A DNA stretch of 64,000 nucleotides from assembly GCF_007827465.1 (NCBI RefSeq), contig NZ_VISL01000001.1, forward strand, positions 2,623,001 to 2,687,000. The letters run 5' to 3'. The first letter of the stretch is position 1; every line of letters begins with the position of its first letter. The position numbers and the translations under genes are program-made. The notes under the pieces were generated by a model that searched no databases, was not told the DNA's origin, and was given only the letters and a program-made list of their open reading frames with translations. Source of the DNA: Dokdonia sp. Hel_I_53. Lineage in GTDB: Bacteria; Bacteroidota; Bacteroidia; Flavobacteriales; Flavobacteriaceae. Shown one piece after another: positions 42,282 to 51,288 of this stretch.

Positions 42282-43325
42282 TTATATTATTTGGATGGAT
42301 GGTATAATATATGTATCTAGTATCTCAGCAGTCTGGTTGTGAGCTTCAATGCCTTTTGTAAATAAAGAACTGGTGAGAACGACAACGAGGTTAAGGTCAT
42401 CAAATACGGCGATTTTATTTCCTCCGTTACCCAGCATAAAGTAACCCGTTTGCTTTTTTTCTGAACCAAAGTCTCCTATCCACCATAAATACCCGTAATC
42501 ATAGTTAGGAGCCTCCATTGATGCCTTAGGAGTTTTGGATGCCTCAGCAAAACTAGAACTTATGATTTGCTCGTTATTCCAAAGCCCATCATTGAGGTAA
42601 AGTTGCCCTATCTTAATTAAATCTCTACTATTTAGACCTAGCCCACCACCTGTCATAGGTATGCCTGTAGGAGTGATTTGCCAGTGATAATCCTCAATTC
42701 CAAGTTTAGAAAAAAGTGCTTTATCTGCATATGCTTGCAAAGACCCTGTGACATTCTGTATCACATCTCCCAGTACCACAGTACCCGCAGTACAATAGCT
42801 AAAGTCCCTTCCGTATGGCTGGTCGCTGGGTTTTGACACCCATTCTGGATACCCTTTTACAGGCAAATCCCAATAAAATTTTACCCAATCCTCAATGAGG
42901 TACATTTTCTCTTCCTGTCCACGAGATAATTCATTCCAGTCATCACACTCAAGCATTGATGACATGGTAAGTAAACTCTCAATCGTAATTTTTTCTTTAC
43001 GACTGTCTGGATTAGAAATATTGGCTACTTTAGAATATTTCCAAGCCGGTTCTTCTACATTTTTTATAAGACCATCTTGTATAAGTGACCCTATTAATGT
43101 TCCAGTGATTGTTTTTGTTGAAGACCTAGTATTGTGAAGTGTAGCTGCATTAGCCTTGTTATAGTACTTCTCAAAAATAATTTTTCCTTTATGTGAAATC
43201 ACCACACTAGAAATTTCTTTATACACTCCAGCCGTTATTAAGCTGTCCATCTCATTAAAAGTATTCTGTCCTCTTCCAGCCCATACACTTAAGAGCATAA
43301 TTATAGATAGTGTTATCGTTTTCAT
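42282..43325 (-). CDS. Serine hydrolase (beta-lactamase class C / DD-peptidase family)
   Basis: 347 residues with a signal peptide (cleavage near AGRGQ, 20). The SxxK motif is SSTK at 68-71, and the second-motif tyrosine is in DFSYCTAGTVVLGD (YCT in place of the common YxN). A KTG-type third motif is replaced by a GNGG segment. It is a periplasmic esterase or peptidase of the penicillin-binding fold; the substrate is unknown. Confidence 0.82.
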   Translation of the reverse strand: MKTITLSIIMLLSVWAGRGQNTFNEMDSLITAGVYKEISSVVISHKGKIIFEKYYNKANAATLHNTRSSTKTITGTLIGSLIQDGLIKNVEEPAWKYSKVANISNPDSRKEKITIESLLTMSSMLECDDWNELSRGQEEKMYLIEDWVKFYWDLPVKGYPEWVSKPSDQPYGRDFSYCTAGTVVLGDVIQNVTGSLQAYADKALFSKLGIEDYHWQITPTGIPMTGGGLGLNSRDLIKIGQLYLNDGLWNNEQIISSSFAEASKTPKASMEAPNYDYGYLWWIGDFGSEKKQTGYFMLGNGGNKIAVFDDLNLVVVLTSSLFTKGIEAHNQTAEILDTYIIPSIQII

Positions 43326-43402
43326 ACAATTTTAATTATTTAAAATGCTATTGCTCTGGGGTGTTGGCTCAATGAATAATTTAGCAGATTTAAGAGAAGC
43401 TA

Positions 43403-45406
43403 CTATTGAAATATAAAAGCTGTTTTTCCAGTTTCATTAAAATTTCTTTCAAACTTCACACCCGTTTTAAGCAGTTTGTCACGACTACTTGTGAGTACCG
43501 CATCGTATCCATCATTTGTTGTTACAGATAGTGTCAAAGAAGCTATTTTGTCATCACTTCTAAAGGTAGACCCAGCGTAAGCCAGGGTAACACCTCTTTC
43601 TAGAAGTTTTTCTTGCACACGTCTAAGTTCATTTTCTGTGGCATTTGCTCCAATAAAAAGAGAGATTTTTTCTTGTGTCATTTTTAGCACTACGCCTGTA
43701 TCTGTCTTATTCCAGTTAGTCACAGAATCTCCTTCTTCATAGCTGCGTTCTTGCCATCCATCATCATCTGTAAACTCCCAATCTTCACGATCTTGGTCAA
43801 GGCAGGTCTCACATAGTAGTTTGTCACTACCCACTTTGAGATAGCTCTCTTCTGTCCCATTATCTAAAATATCTCGATAGCGACTTTCATTTCTATGATA
43901 AGAATAGGTGTTTTCATCTGCGATCAAAGTTGCTCCTTCAGGCAAATACACAATAACTCTTACCTCCCTGTCATTCCATCTACCATATGAATTAATAGAT
44001 GGAGATGTAAAGAAGCCATCTAAAGAGAGGATATTGTCTGAAAAATCCATATGGTAGTCTATAGATTCTGCCAGCTCTTTTGCGCTATCATAAGAGAGGT
44101 TAGTTGCACGCTTCTCTATTTTAATATAACCAGTGCTATCTTTTGTGCTACGCACAATTAAAAGTACATCTCTCTCTATAGCTACACTCTCATCACCTTT
44201 ACGCAATGTTTTTACGTATCCATTAGATCTACCAAAAGGGATGTCATAAAGATCACTTTCTTGCATTTGTATTCTTATCGTATCATTTTGCGTAATAGCA
44301 AGCTCGGTACGTTCGATTGTCTTCCCAGTGGTCATATCTGCGTATTTTACGGCCTGTTGTACAGCTAGTATACCTCCCGTTATTGCTGCTACAAGCCACA
44401 CGCCCAGTAAACTAAGCTTTGCAGAGGTGGGCATTGACTTCATATTAGAAGAGAGAATCTTTAACCCAAGATAAAAGAGGAAGAAAAATGGTATTCCTAT
44501 CACTAAAAATGAAAGTAATAACACAAGCCATATTGGCAACCCGCTATCATTAGAAAACCAGGGCATCTCAGTTAAATTGGGCGTGAAAATATCTACCATA
44601 CCTCCTGTGAGAAAAGTGATAAGTAAGGAAATTACTACTGTAGCTCCAGTGATAATGAGGATAACCCCCACAATTTTAGCTAGTACTTTTAAGAAAAACA
44701 TAATCACGGTACTAAGCGTACTAAAAAAACCCTGAGCTCCAGTTTTTACACGGCTACCGTATTTATCATAATCAACACGTTGAACTCTATCTGCAACATT
44801 TCCAAATCCTTCTTTTACTTTTTCTGTGATATTATCAATGTTAACAGCCTTTCCCCGCATTGCGAGTTTATCTGCTGTGGTTTGTGCTTCAGGAACAAAA
44901 ACCCATAGCGCAAGATAGATAAGTGCCGTACCTCCTAAGGTAAACCAAGTAAGTACAATAAGTGATACCCATCCTATACGAACCCATAGAGGATCTATGC
45001 CTAAATAATGAGCCATCCCACTAGAAACACCGCCTATATAAGCATTGTCTGTGTCTCTAAAGAAACGACGTTGTGATATACGTGGAGCTTGTCTTGATTG
45101 AGATGAAGATCCGGTAGTAGTTTCATCTTCAAAAATATCGTCATCTACACGATAATCTTCTGGTTGTCCCATGATAGCAATGACTTCATCTAATTCACTT
45201 AGTCCTATTACCTGGCGGTCGTCTTTTACTCGCTCTGAAAATAGCTCTGATATCCTTGCTTCAATATCAGCAATAATCTCATCCTCTCCCTGCACACCTT
45301 GAAATGAACTTTTTATGGCAGCGAGATATCGTTGTAATTTACCATACGCATCTTCATCTATATGAAAGAAAATCCCTGCTAAATTTATATTTACTGTCTT
45401 ATTCAT
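43403..45406 (-). CDS. PspC-domain envelope stress protein
   Basis: 667 residues. An N-terminal cytoplasmic region (1-100) is followed by the PspC domain (RRFFRDTDNAYIGGVSSGMAHYLGIDPLWVRIGWV). Several transmembrane helices then lead to a long C-terminal extracytoplasmic part with many aromatic strands (SLDGFFTSPSINSYGRW, VRVIVYLPEGATL). Such proteins accompany PadR regulators in Bacteroidota; a role in membrane stress is inferred from PspC homology. Its start overlaps the padR gene by 4 nt. Confidence 0.85.
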   Translation of the reverse strand: MNKTVNINLAGIFFHIDEDAYGKLQRYLAAIKSSFQGVQGEDEIIADIEARISELFSERVKDDRQVIGLSELDEVIAIMGQPEDYRVDDDIFEDETTTGSSSQSRQAPRISQRRFFRDTDNAYIGGVSSGMAHYLGIDPLWVRIGWVSLIVLTWFTLGGTALIYLALWVFVPEAQTTADKLAMRGKAVNIDNITEKVKEGFGNVADRVQRVDYDKYGSRVKTGAQGFFSTLSTVIMFFLKVLAKIVGVILIITGATVVISLLITFLTGGMVDIFTPNLTEMPWFSNDSGLPIWLVLLLSFLVIGIPFFFLFYLGLKILSSNMKSMPTSAKLSLLGVWLVAAITGGILAVQQAVKYADMTTGKTIERTELAITQNDTIRIQMQESDLYDIPFGRSNGYVKTLRKGDESVAIERDVLLIVRSTKDSTGYIKIEKRATNLSYDSAKELAESIDYHMDFSDNILSLDGFFTSPSINSYGRWNDREVRVIVYLPEGATLIADENTYSYHRNESRYRDILDNGTEESYLKVGSDKLLCETCLDQDREDWEFTDDDGWQERSYEEGDSVTNWNKTDTGVVLKMTQEKISLFIGANATENELRRVQEKLLERGVTLAYAGSTFRSDDKIASLTLSVTTNDGYDAVLTSSRDKLLKTGVKFERNFNETGKTAFIFQ

Positions 45407-45744
45407 TTTTTTTCGGTTTTAGTGGTGGTTACAACTGTAACTGCAGTTTGCAACTCATCCCAAGTGGTTGAGAGTTCATTTAAAAATATCTTACCTGTTT
45501 CGGTAAGTCCGTAGTATTTACGTGGTGGGCCGCTGGTAGATTCTTCCCACCTGTAGTTTAGTAATCCAGCATTTTTGAGTCTAGTGAGAAGTGGGTAAAT
45601 AGTTCCTTCTACCACTAGCAATTTTGCGTCTTTAAGAGTATCTAGTATTTCGGCTACATAAGCATCTTTGTCTTTAAGGACAGAGAGTATGCAATATTCT
45701 AGCACGCCCTTACGCATTTGTGCTTTTGTGTTTTCAATCTTCAT
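45403..45744 (-). CDS. PadR-family transcriptional regulator
   Basis: 113 residues, a minimal PadR winged helix: MRKGVLEYCILSVLKDKDAYVAEILDTL, then VVEGTIYPLLTRLKNAGLLNYRWEESTSGPPRKYYGLTETGKIFL. It is the first gene of a pair with the PspC-domain protein (4-nt overlap), which it probably represses together with itself. Confidence 0.92.
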   Translation of the reverse strand: MKIENTKAQMRKGVLEYCILSVLKDKDAYVAEILDTLKDAKLLVVEGTIYPLLTRLKNAGLLNYRWEESTSGPPRKYYGLTETGKIFLNELSTTWDELQTAVTVVTTTKTEKK

Positions 45745-45815
45745 AAGTGTCGATTTTAATGTGCATAACTGATTGTTTTTTGATTGATGATTTTAATTGA
45801 TGATTTCTGAGGTTA

Positions 45816-45831
45816 CGCTTTCGCGAAAGCG
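45816..45831. repeat. Palindromic repeat copy (16/16)
   Basis: Exact copy, 2 nt after the DUF4870 stop and upstream of padR. Confidence 0.97.
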
Positions 45832-45833
45832 TA

Positions 45834-46358
45834 TTACTTCAAATTCTCTTCTTCTTTTAACTCAGAAACAGTTTTTTCCTCATTTATGACTGTTTTCTTT
45901 ATAAACTCTATAGTGATAGGGTATTTGTAAATTTCTCCGGTTGAAGCCTTCACAGCTGCTGATATTACACAGATAATTTCTGCCAAGAAAAATCCTATAA
46001 GTAAAATACCTAGGATTACAACTATTGTAAAAATTCCTCCTAACTCCTTTAATTCTGAAAAGTGATCTATATGTCCATTAACAAATAGTTGAGCTTCCGA
46101 GCTTTCAAAGGCTAAAAATTGATACAGAAAAAAAGGCAGGCTCAACAATACAATCGCTATCGTATATAGTAAAATGCTTAGTTGAAAGTTTATGGCTCCC
46201 CTGCCATGCTCATCTATAAATGAAGAATCTCGTTTTTGAGCACTCCATATTATGAGCGGAGCTATAAAGTTTCCAAAAGGGAAAAAATATTTAGAAAAGG
46301 TCGATAGGTGAATAAACGTGCCTACATTTTTTTGATGTGTGGGTATACTAGTTTTCAT
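45834..46358 (-). CDS. DUF4870 family membrane protein
   Basis: 174 residues. The N-terminal LSTFSKYFFPFGNFIAPLIIWSAQKRDSSFIDEHGRGAINFQLSILLY segment is the DUF4870 signature. Three to four transmembrane helices and a glutamate/lysine-rich C-terminus follow. The function is unknown. It lies directly upstream of padR-pspC in the same orientation, an arrangement common in flavobacteria, so it may belong to the same envelope-stress group. The minus-strand box TATATTTG at 46385-46378 is a likely -7 element. Confidence 0.85.
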   Translation of the reverse strand: MKTSIPTHQKNVGTFIHLSTFSKYFFPFGNFIAPLIIWSAQKRDSSFIDEHGRGAINFQLSILLYTIAIVLLSLPFFLYQFLAFESSEAQLFVNGHIDHFSELKELGGIFTIVVILGILLIGFFLAEIICVISAAVKASTGEIYKYPITIEFIKKTVINEEKTVSELKEEENLK

Positions 46359-46500
46359 AGAGTGTTATTGTCTTATGCAAATATATGTCTAAAAAAAGGT
46401 ACTTTGTTACGCATAGTACTAAAAATTAACAATAATTTAAGATAATGATATGTGCGCATAGTATTGATATTTATCTTATTTTTGATCTAAATACAATCCT

Positions 46501-46965
46501 ATGTCGTTCCCTTCTCCAAGTAAATTCAATACTTTCACGATGTTTAAGCTGCCATCTGCATGGCTTACAGGGGTGCGAGTAAAATCGTTATCACCAGAGT
46601 CTTGTTCAACTACGGTAAAACATAAATGGATTAATCAAAATCCATTTAAAAGTATGTTTTGGGCCGTACAAGGGATGGCGGCAGAGCTAGCAACTGGAGC
46701 TTTAGTTATTGCACACATTCAAAAAAGTGGTAAGAAAATCTCTATGTTGGTTGCAAATAACAACGCCACTTTTACAAAAAAGGCAACTGGAAGAATCACT
46801 TTTGTATGTCAAGATGGTGAAGCAATTAAAGAGGCTATAGATAAAGCTGTGGCTACTGGAGATGGTCAAACATGCTGGATGAAAGCAACAGGTACAAATG
46901 AAGATGGCGTTCAGGTTTCCGAGTTTAATTTTGAATGGACTATTCTTCTTAAGAAGCCTCGATAG
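46501..46965 (+). CDS. DUF4442 hotdog-fold protein (thioesterase-like)
   Basis: 154 residues of the hotdog superfamily: VRVKSLSPESCSTTVKHKWINQNPFKSMFWAVQGMAAELATGALVIAHI is the DUF4442 opening with the central helix. Beta strands (KISMLVANNNATFTKKATGRITFVCQ, VSEFNFEWTILLKK) complete the fold. A thioesterase activity is plausible but unproven. A -7 box, TATTTTTG, lies at 46477-46484. Confidence 0.85.
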   Translation: MSFPSPSKFNTFTMFKLPSAWLTGVRVKSLSPESCSTTVKHKWINQNPFKSMFWAVQGMAAELATGALVIAHIQKSGKKISMLVANNNATFTKKATGRITFVCQDGEAIKEAIDKAVATGDGQTCWMKATGTNEDGVQVSEFNFEWTILLKKPR

Positions 46966-47024
46966 GGTGTACACTTTTAATAATTTATTGTAGTTCACGT
47001 TAAGCAATTTGCTTAGATAGTTTT

Positions 47025-47032
47025 TACCTTTG
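47025..47032 (+). promoter_or_regulatory. -7 box for the GlmU-family gene
   Basis: TACCTTTG, 55 nt before the ATG at 47088. The nearest TTG is only 13 nt upstream, so the call rests on the -7 box. Confidence 0.4.
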
Positions 47033-47087
47033 GTAAACAAATCTAACAGTTATCTAGATGTACATTTAGCTGTTTAAAGCATTTACC

Positions 47088-48263
47088 ATGAACTATATTC
47101 TCTTTGACGGCAACGTACGCAATCAATTACTACCTTTTACTTATACTAGACCGGTCACAGATTTGCGTGTGGGAATTATGACCATACGTGAGAAATGGGA
47201 GTTCTTACTAGGCTCTACTACATCTACGGTTACAGAAGAATATCTCTCAGAAAAGTGGCCTATGGTAGAATTAGAAGAGAATGTGATGATCAACTCTTCA
47301 TATTTGCCTTCAAAAAATCTTGCAAATATTGTAAAGGGGATTTCTGGAAAACAAGCTTTTTTTGATGGTGACGAAGTGATTGCCTTTTCAGTCACAGAAG
47401 GAGAAGAGGTTAATTTTGATGCGTATGAATGTATTCAATACAACGCACCAGATGTTTTACGAATCGAGCATACTTGGGACATATTTGCAAAAAATGGTGA
47501 GGCTATTGCTAGAGATTTTGAAATGATAACAGAAGGTAGGGAGTCTGAGCCTGTACCAGAAACAACAATGGTGCTCAATGATGGTCAAATTTTTATTGAG
47601 AAAGGAGCAAAACTACCATTGTGTTCTCTTAATGCAGAAGCTGGTCCTATCTACATCGGTAAAGATGCGGAAATTATGGAAGGTTCTATGATAAGAGGTC
47701 CATTTGCATTGTGTGATCATGCAACAGTTAAAATGGCGGCAAAAATCTACAGTGGTACAACTATAGGTCCTCATTGTAAAGTAGGGGGTGAGGTGAATAA
47801 TGTGGTATTCATGGGGTATTCTAGTAAGGGTCATGACGGTTTCTTAGGCAATAGTGTACTAGGTGAGTGGTGCAATATAGGTGCAGATTCTAATAACTCA
47901 AACCTGAAAAATAATTATGCTTCGGTAAAATTATGGGATTATGAAACGGGAAGATTTGCAAACACTGGATTACAGTTTTGTGGTCTGATGATGGGAGATC
48001 ACTCAAAATGTGGTATCAATACGATGTTTAATACTGGAACCGTAGTGGGCGTTGCTTCAAATATTTTTGGTAGCGGTTTCCCTCGTAACTTTGTTCCATC
48101 TTTTTCTTGGGGAGGTGCAAGTGGTTTTGTGACCCACAAAACTAATAAGGCCTATGAGACTGCAAAGATTGCGATGGCCAGACGTGATATAGAACTCTCC
48201 GAAGAAGATGAAGCAATTCTCAATCATGTTTATGAAGAGACAAAGCAGTATCGTAGGGATTAA
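47088..48263 (+). CDS. GlmU-family sugar nucleotidyltransferase
   Basis: 391 residues. The N-terminal part (MNYILFDGNVRNQLLPFTYTRPVTDLRVGIMTIREKW) is the degenerate nucleotidyltransferase domain of the alternative Bacteroidota GlmU family. From about residue 175 a left-handed beta-helix with hexapeptide repeats follows (IYIGKDAEIMEGSMIRGPFALCDHATVKMAAKIYSGTTIGPHCKVGG). The likely role is UDP-N-acetylglucosamine synthesis, inferred from the family. Confidence 0.88.
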   Translation: MNYILFDGNVRNQLLPFTYTRPVTDLRVGIMTIREKWEFLLGSTTSTVTEEYLSEKWPMVELEENVMINSSYLPSKNLANIVKGISGKQAFFDGDEVIAFSVTEGEEVNFDAYECIQYNAPDVLRIEHTWDIFAKNGEAIARDFEMITEGRESEPVPETTMVLNDGQIFIEKGAKLPLCSLNAEAGPIYIGKDAEIMEGSMIRGPFALCDHATVKMAAKIYSGTTIGPHCKVGGEVNNVVFMGYSSKGHDGFLGNSVLGEWCNIGADSNNSNLKNNYASVKLWDYETGRFANTGLQFCGLMMGDHSKCGINTMFNTGTVVGVASNIFGSGFPRNFVPSFSWGGASGFVTHKTNKAYETAKIAMARRDIELSEEDEAILNHVYEETKQYRRD

Positions 48264-48316
48264 ACAAATATCAATTATGAAGGTTTATTTATTGAATTAT
48301 ACATAACTAACAGCAT

Positions 48317-48883
48317 ATGGAAACGGTAACCCCTTTTGAGTGGAAAAGAATATTCTTAGGAACGGAAAACGAGGCTTTATTCTTATTAGAAATTGGGTTT
48401 AGAGTTACCTTTATCTATTTATTTGCCGTCTTGGTCATGCGATTATTGGGAAAGCGTGGAAATAGAAGCCTTTCCATGTTTGAAAATGTTCTAATTATAG
48501 CCCTTGGTTCTGCTATAGGGGATACCATGTTTTACCCAAAAGTTCCTTTAATCTTTGCCTGCATCGTTATTGTGCTCATTGTAGCCATGTCTAGATATCT
48601 TCAGTATTTACAGATTAATTACAGAAATGTAAATACATTTCTTGATGGTAAGCCTACAACACTTATTAAAAAAGGAGAAATATTAGAGCAAGGATTAAAA
48701 GACTCACGAATTAGGAAAGAAGAGTTGTATGGGATGCTAAGAGAACATGCCATAAGAGATTTAGGGGATGTTGAGTATGCGATACTAGAGCGTACGGGGA
48801 AATTGAGTATTTTCACTTATAAGGTTGAAAATCCGACTACAAAATTCAATTTAATCGACGAAGTAATTAAAGATGAAGAATAG
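48317..48883 (+). CDS. DUF421 (YetF-like) membrane protein
   Basis: 188 residues. Three N-terminal helices (FLLEIGFRVTFIYLFAVLVMRLLGKRGNRSLSMFENVLIIALGSAIGD) are followed by a cytoplasmic alpha/beta domain. The latter contains FLDGKPTTLIKKGEILEQGLKDSRIRKEELYGMLREHAIRDLGDVEYAILERTGKLSIF, exactly the DUF421 pattern. The function is unknown. It lies 53 nt after the GlmU-family gene. Confidence 0.87.
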   Translation: METVTPFEWKRIFLGTENEALFLLEIGFRVTFIYLFAVLVMRLLGKRGNRSLSMFENVLIIALGSAIGDTMFYPKVPLIFACIVIVLIVAMSRYLQYLQINYRNVNTFLDGKPTTLIKKGEILEQGLKDSRIRKEELYGMLREHAIRDLGDVEYAILERTGKLSIFTYKVENPTTKFNLIDEVIKDEE

Positions 48884-48908
48884 GATATGGGTTATGCTTT
48901 TAGAAATT

Positions 48909-49778
48909 CTATAGAATAGTAATCAATAAAATACTGATAAAAGCTAATCCAATCCCAATCCAATTTTTTGTAATAAGACGCTCTTTAAAAAGTAATATAC
49001 CCAGAAGTGTGCTTACCATTACAATAGCCACATTATTTATAGTGAATAGCGTGGAGCTGTCAAATTCTGGTTGGCGCAAGGCTTGGACTAGCATATATAT
49101 TGAAAAATAGTTTGGGATACCAAGACAAATTCCTGCAAAAATATTTTTGAATTCAAAATTGAATTTTTTTGTAAGCATTTGATAAATGACGATGCATAGA
49201 CCAACAATAGCAGCAGCGCCAAATATAGTTGCGCTAAATATCGGTACATCACTCTTGCTTACGTAAGCTTCCTCAATAAACTTTATACTGGTTTCTATAG
49301 TGCCGCTTCCAATGAAAACTAAAATAGGAAAGATGAGATTTTCTTTCTTTATGCTAATTCCATCTTTTGTTTTAGTTGACGTGAGATACACAGCTATAAG
49401 AGCCAAGACAATTCCTATAATCTTATATATTCCTAATGCTTCTCGATAATAGAAAACACCAAATAATATTGGGACAACAACACTCATTTTTGTCGCAACA
49501 GACACTACGGATAAGCCACTACGCTGTGTCGTTATTGCCATTAAATTAAACACTATAATAAACAAAACACCGAGACTGATGGAAGGATAAAACCAAGACT
49601 GTTCATGAACGGCGCTTATTTCTGTAGATCCTTCATAAAGTAACATACCACAAGAAAAAGCAACAAAGTAATTTACAATAATGGCTTGAAGCGTATTGAC
49701 CTCATACTTTGCAAATAATTTGAAAACGACAAATATTAAACTTGAGGCGGCTATGCTTAATGCTAGATAATAGATCAA
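48909..49778 (-). CDS. EamA/DMT-type transporter
   Basis: 289 residues with ten hydrophobic helices in two halves, the EamA duplication. The glycine/proline-rich GIVLALIAVYLTSTK ends the first half and IGIGLAFISILLI the second. The substrate is unknown. Its ATG overlaps the ribD stop by 4 nt, so it is co-transcribed with ribD; a flavin or precursor substrate would be speculation. Confidence 0.85.
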   Translation of the reverse strand: MIYYLALSIAASSLIFVVFKLFAKYEVNTLQAIIVNYFVAFSCGMLLYEGSTEISAVHEQSWFYPSISLGVLFIIVFNLMAITTQRSGLSVVSVATKMSVVVPILFGVFYYREALGIYKIIGIVLALIAVYLTSTKTKDGISIKKENLIFPILVFIGSGTIETSIKFIEEAYVSKSDVPIFSATIFGAAAIVGLCIVIYQMLTKKFNFEFKNIFAGICLGIPNYFSIYMLVQALRQPEFDSSTLFTINNVAIVMVSTLLGILLFKERLITKNWIGIGLAFISILLITIL

Positions 49779-50776
49779 TGAGAACTGTTTTTGTAAATAT
49801 TTAAAATATCTCCCTTAATTGATTCACTGCTCAATCTTACAAAATCAGAAGAGCGCTTAGGAGCTTTGGTGCCGTTCTTAAAATGAGATTGACCTACAAA
49901 TACGCGTGCTTCATCCCAAAGATTTGAGTCAATAAACCGCTGTAAAGTCTGGGCGCCCCCTTCTATAATTACAGATTGTAATTCTTCTTTAAAAAGCAGC
50001 TCGCAAATTTTCTCAGGATCAGACTCTGATAAGACAATTGTTTTTGCGCTTGAGTCAAATATTGCAAGATCTTTTGAGAGTGTTCCTTTTGTGTCTATGA
50101 CAATTCGCACTGGGGAATTTCCTTCCCAATCACGAGTAGTTAAACTTGGATTATCTGCAAGTACAGTTTTACCTCCTACGAGAATCCCCATTTCTTCGGC
50201 TCGCCATTTGTGCACGAGTTGTCTTGAGTACGTATTTGTAATCCAGACTGGGTTTTGAGCATCTCTAGTTTCAGGGGCAATAAAACCATCTATTGTTTCT
50301 GCCCATTTTAAAATGATATAGGGACGGTTTAATTTGTGGAAAGTGAAGAAACGTTTGTTGAGTTCATAGCATTCCGCTTCTAAAACACCTACAGTAACAT
50401 CGATACCGGCTTGGATTAGTTTTTTTATTCCATTGCCAGCTACTTTGGCAAAAGGGTCAAGTGTTCCAACAACAACTTTTTTTATACCAGAATCAATTAC
50501 AAGATCTGCACACGGAGGTGTTTTTCCATAATGACTGCAAGGCTCTAAAGAAACATATAAGGTAGACTTTTCAATTTTTTCAGGATGGTTCGCTTTCGCG
50601 AAAGCGATACAATTCACCTCTGCATGTGATCCACCATAGGCAGTTGTATACCCTTCTGCAATAATGGTGTCACCGTAAACAAGAACAGCACCCACAGATG
50701 GATTAGGCATCGCTTCTGGAAGGCCATTTTTTGCCAATTCTAAACAGCGTTTTATATAGGTGTTGTGTATCTTCAC
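49775..50776 (-). CDS. ribD: Bifunctional riboflavin biosynthesis deaminase/reductase
   Basis: Second and third steps of riboflavin synthesis. 333 residues. The deaminase domain has HAEVN at 51-55 and the zinc motif PCSHYGKTPPC at 79-89. The reductase domain (from about 150) has LKWAETIDGFIAP and IVIDTKGTLS. A palindrome copy encodes AFAKA at 58-62, just after the catalytic HAE motif. A good promoter ends 5 nt before the ATG, predicting a leaderless mRNA. The reverse orientation faces a GNAT gene. Confidence 0.96.
   Translation of the reverse strand: MKIHNTYIKRCLELAKNGLPEAMPNPSVGAVLVYGDTIIAEGYTTAYGGSHAEVNCIAFAKANHPEKIEKSTLYVSLEPCSHYGKTPPCADLVIDSGIKKVVVGTLDPFAKVAGNGIKKLIQAGIDVTVGVLEAECYELNKRFFTFHKLNRPYIILKWAETIDGFIAPETRDAQNPVWITNTYSRQLVHKWRAEEMGILVGGKTVLADNPSLTTRDWEGNSPVRIVIDTKGTLSKDLAIFDSSAKTIVLSESDPEKICELLFKEELQSVIIEGGAQTLQRFIDSNLWDEARVFVGQSHFKNGTKAPKRSSDFVRLSSESIKGDILNIYKNSSH
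50591..50606. repeat. Palindromic repeat copy (16/16), inside ribD
   Basis: Exact copy, read as AFAKA on the minus strand. Confidence 0.97.
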
Positions 50777-50780
50777 ACCG

Positions 50781-50810
50781 CAAAAATAAACCTTTAAAAA
50801 GGATGAGCAA
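50781..50810 (-). promoter_or_regulatory. Promoter of ribD
   Basis: Minus strand: TTG at 50810-50808, 19-nt spacer, TATTTTTG at 50788-50781. The -7 box ends 4 nt before the ATG at 50776, so the transcript should start at or next to the start codon. Confidence 0.6.
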
Positions 50811-51288
50811 ACCTATCATTAGACCCATTAAAAAAGAAGATAATTCTCAAGTAGCAGCCGTAGTGCGTAAGGTACTTATGGACTTAGGTGCTCCTAAAGT
50901 AGGTACTGCTTATGCAGACAAAGCACTGGACACCATGTATGAGCACTATAAACAACCTAAGGCAGCCTATTTTGTAGTGGAGGCAGATGGGAGAATATTA
51001 GGTTGTGCTGGGATTGCGCAGCTTGATAATTATGATGGGAATGTATGTGAGCTGCAAAAAATGTATTTTTTAGAAGAAGTTCGTGGCACTGGATTGGGAA
51101 AAGAAATGATGGATGTGTGTCTTCAAAAGGCGCGTGAATTTGGCTTTGACCAATGTTACTTGGAAACCATGCCTTATATGGAAGCTGCTCAAAAATTGTA
51201 TAAACGCACGGGCTTTATATATATTGACGAACCGCTGGGAGATACTGGTCACTTTTCATGTCCCGTACATATGCTTATAGACTTATGA
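50803..51288 (+). CDS. GNAT-family N-acetyltransferase
   Basis: 162 residues from ATG 50803 (MSKPIIRPIKKEDN). An upstream in-frame start would lie inside ribD. GNAT core features are ILGCAGIAQLDNYDGNVCELQKMYFLEEVRGTGLGKEMMDVCLQKAREFGFDQCYLETMPYMEAAQKLYKRTGF, including the acetyl-CoA loop RGTGLG. The acceptor is unknown. The stop overlaps the prmC start by 4 nt. Confidence 0.9.
   Translation: MSKPIIRPIKKEDNSQVAAVVRKVLMDLGAPKVGTAYADKALDTMYEHYKQPKAAYFVVEADGRILGCAGIAQLDNYDGNVCELQKMYFLEEVRGTGLGKEMMDVCLQKAREFGFDQCYLETMPYMEAAQKLYKRTGFIYIDEPLGDTGHFSCPVHMLIDL

Noticed and set aside
46411..46484. Direct repeat GCATAGTA and a TAAGATAA/TTATCTTA inverted repeat between the DUF4870 and DUF4442 genes
   Set aside because: Short AT-rich matches that are expected by chance; noted only as possible binding sites.
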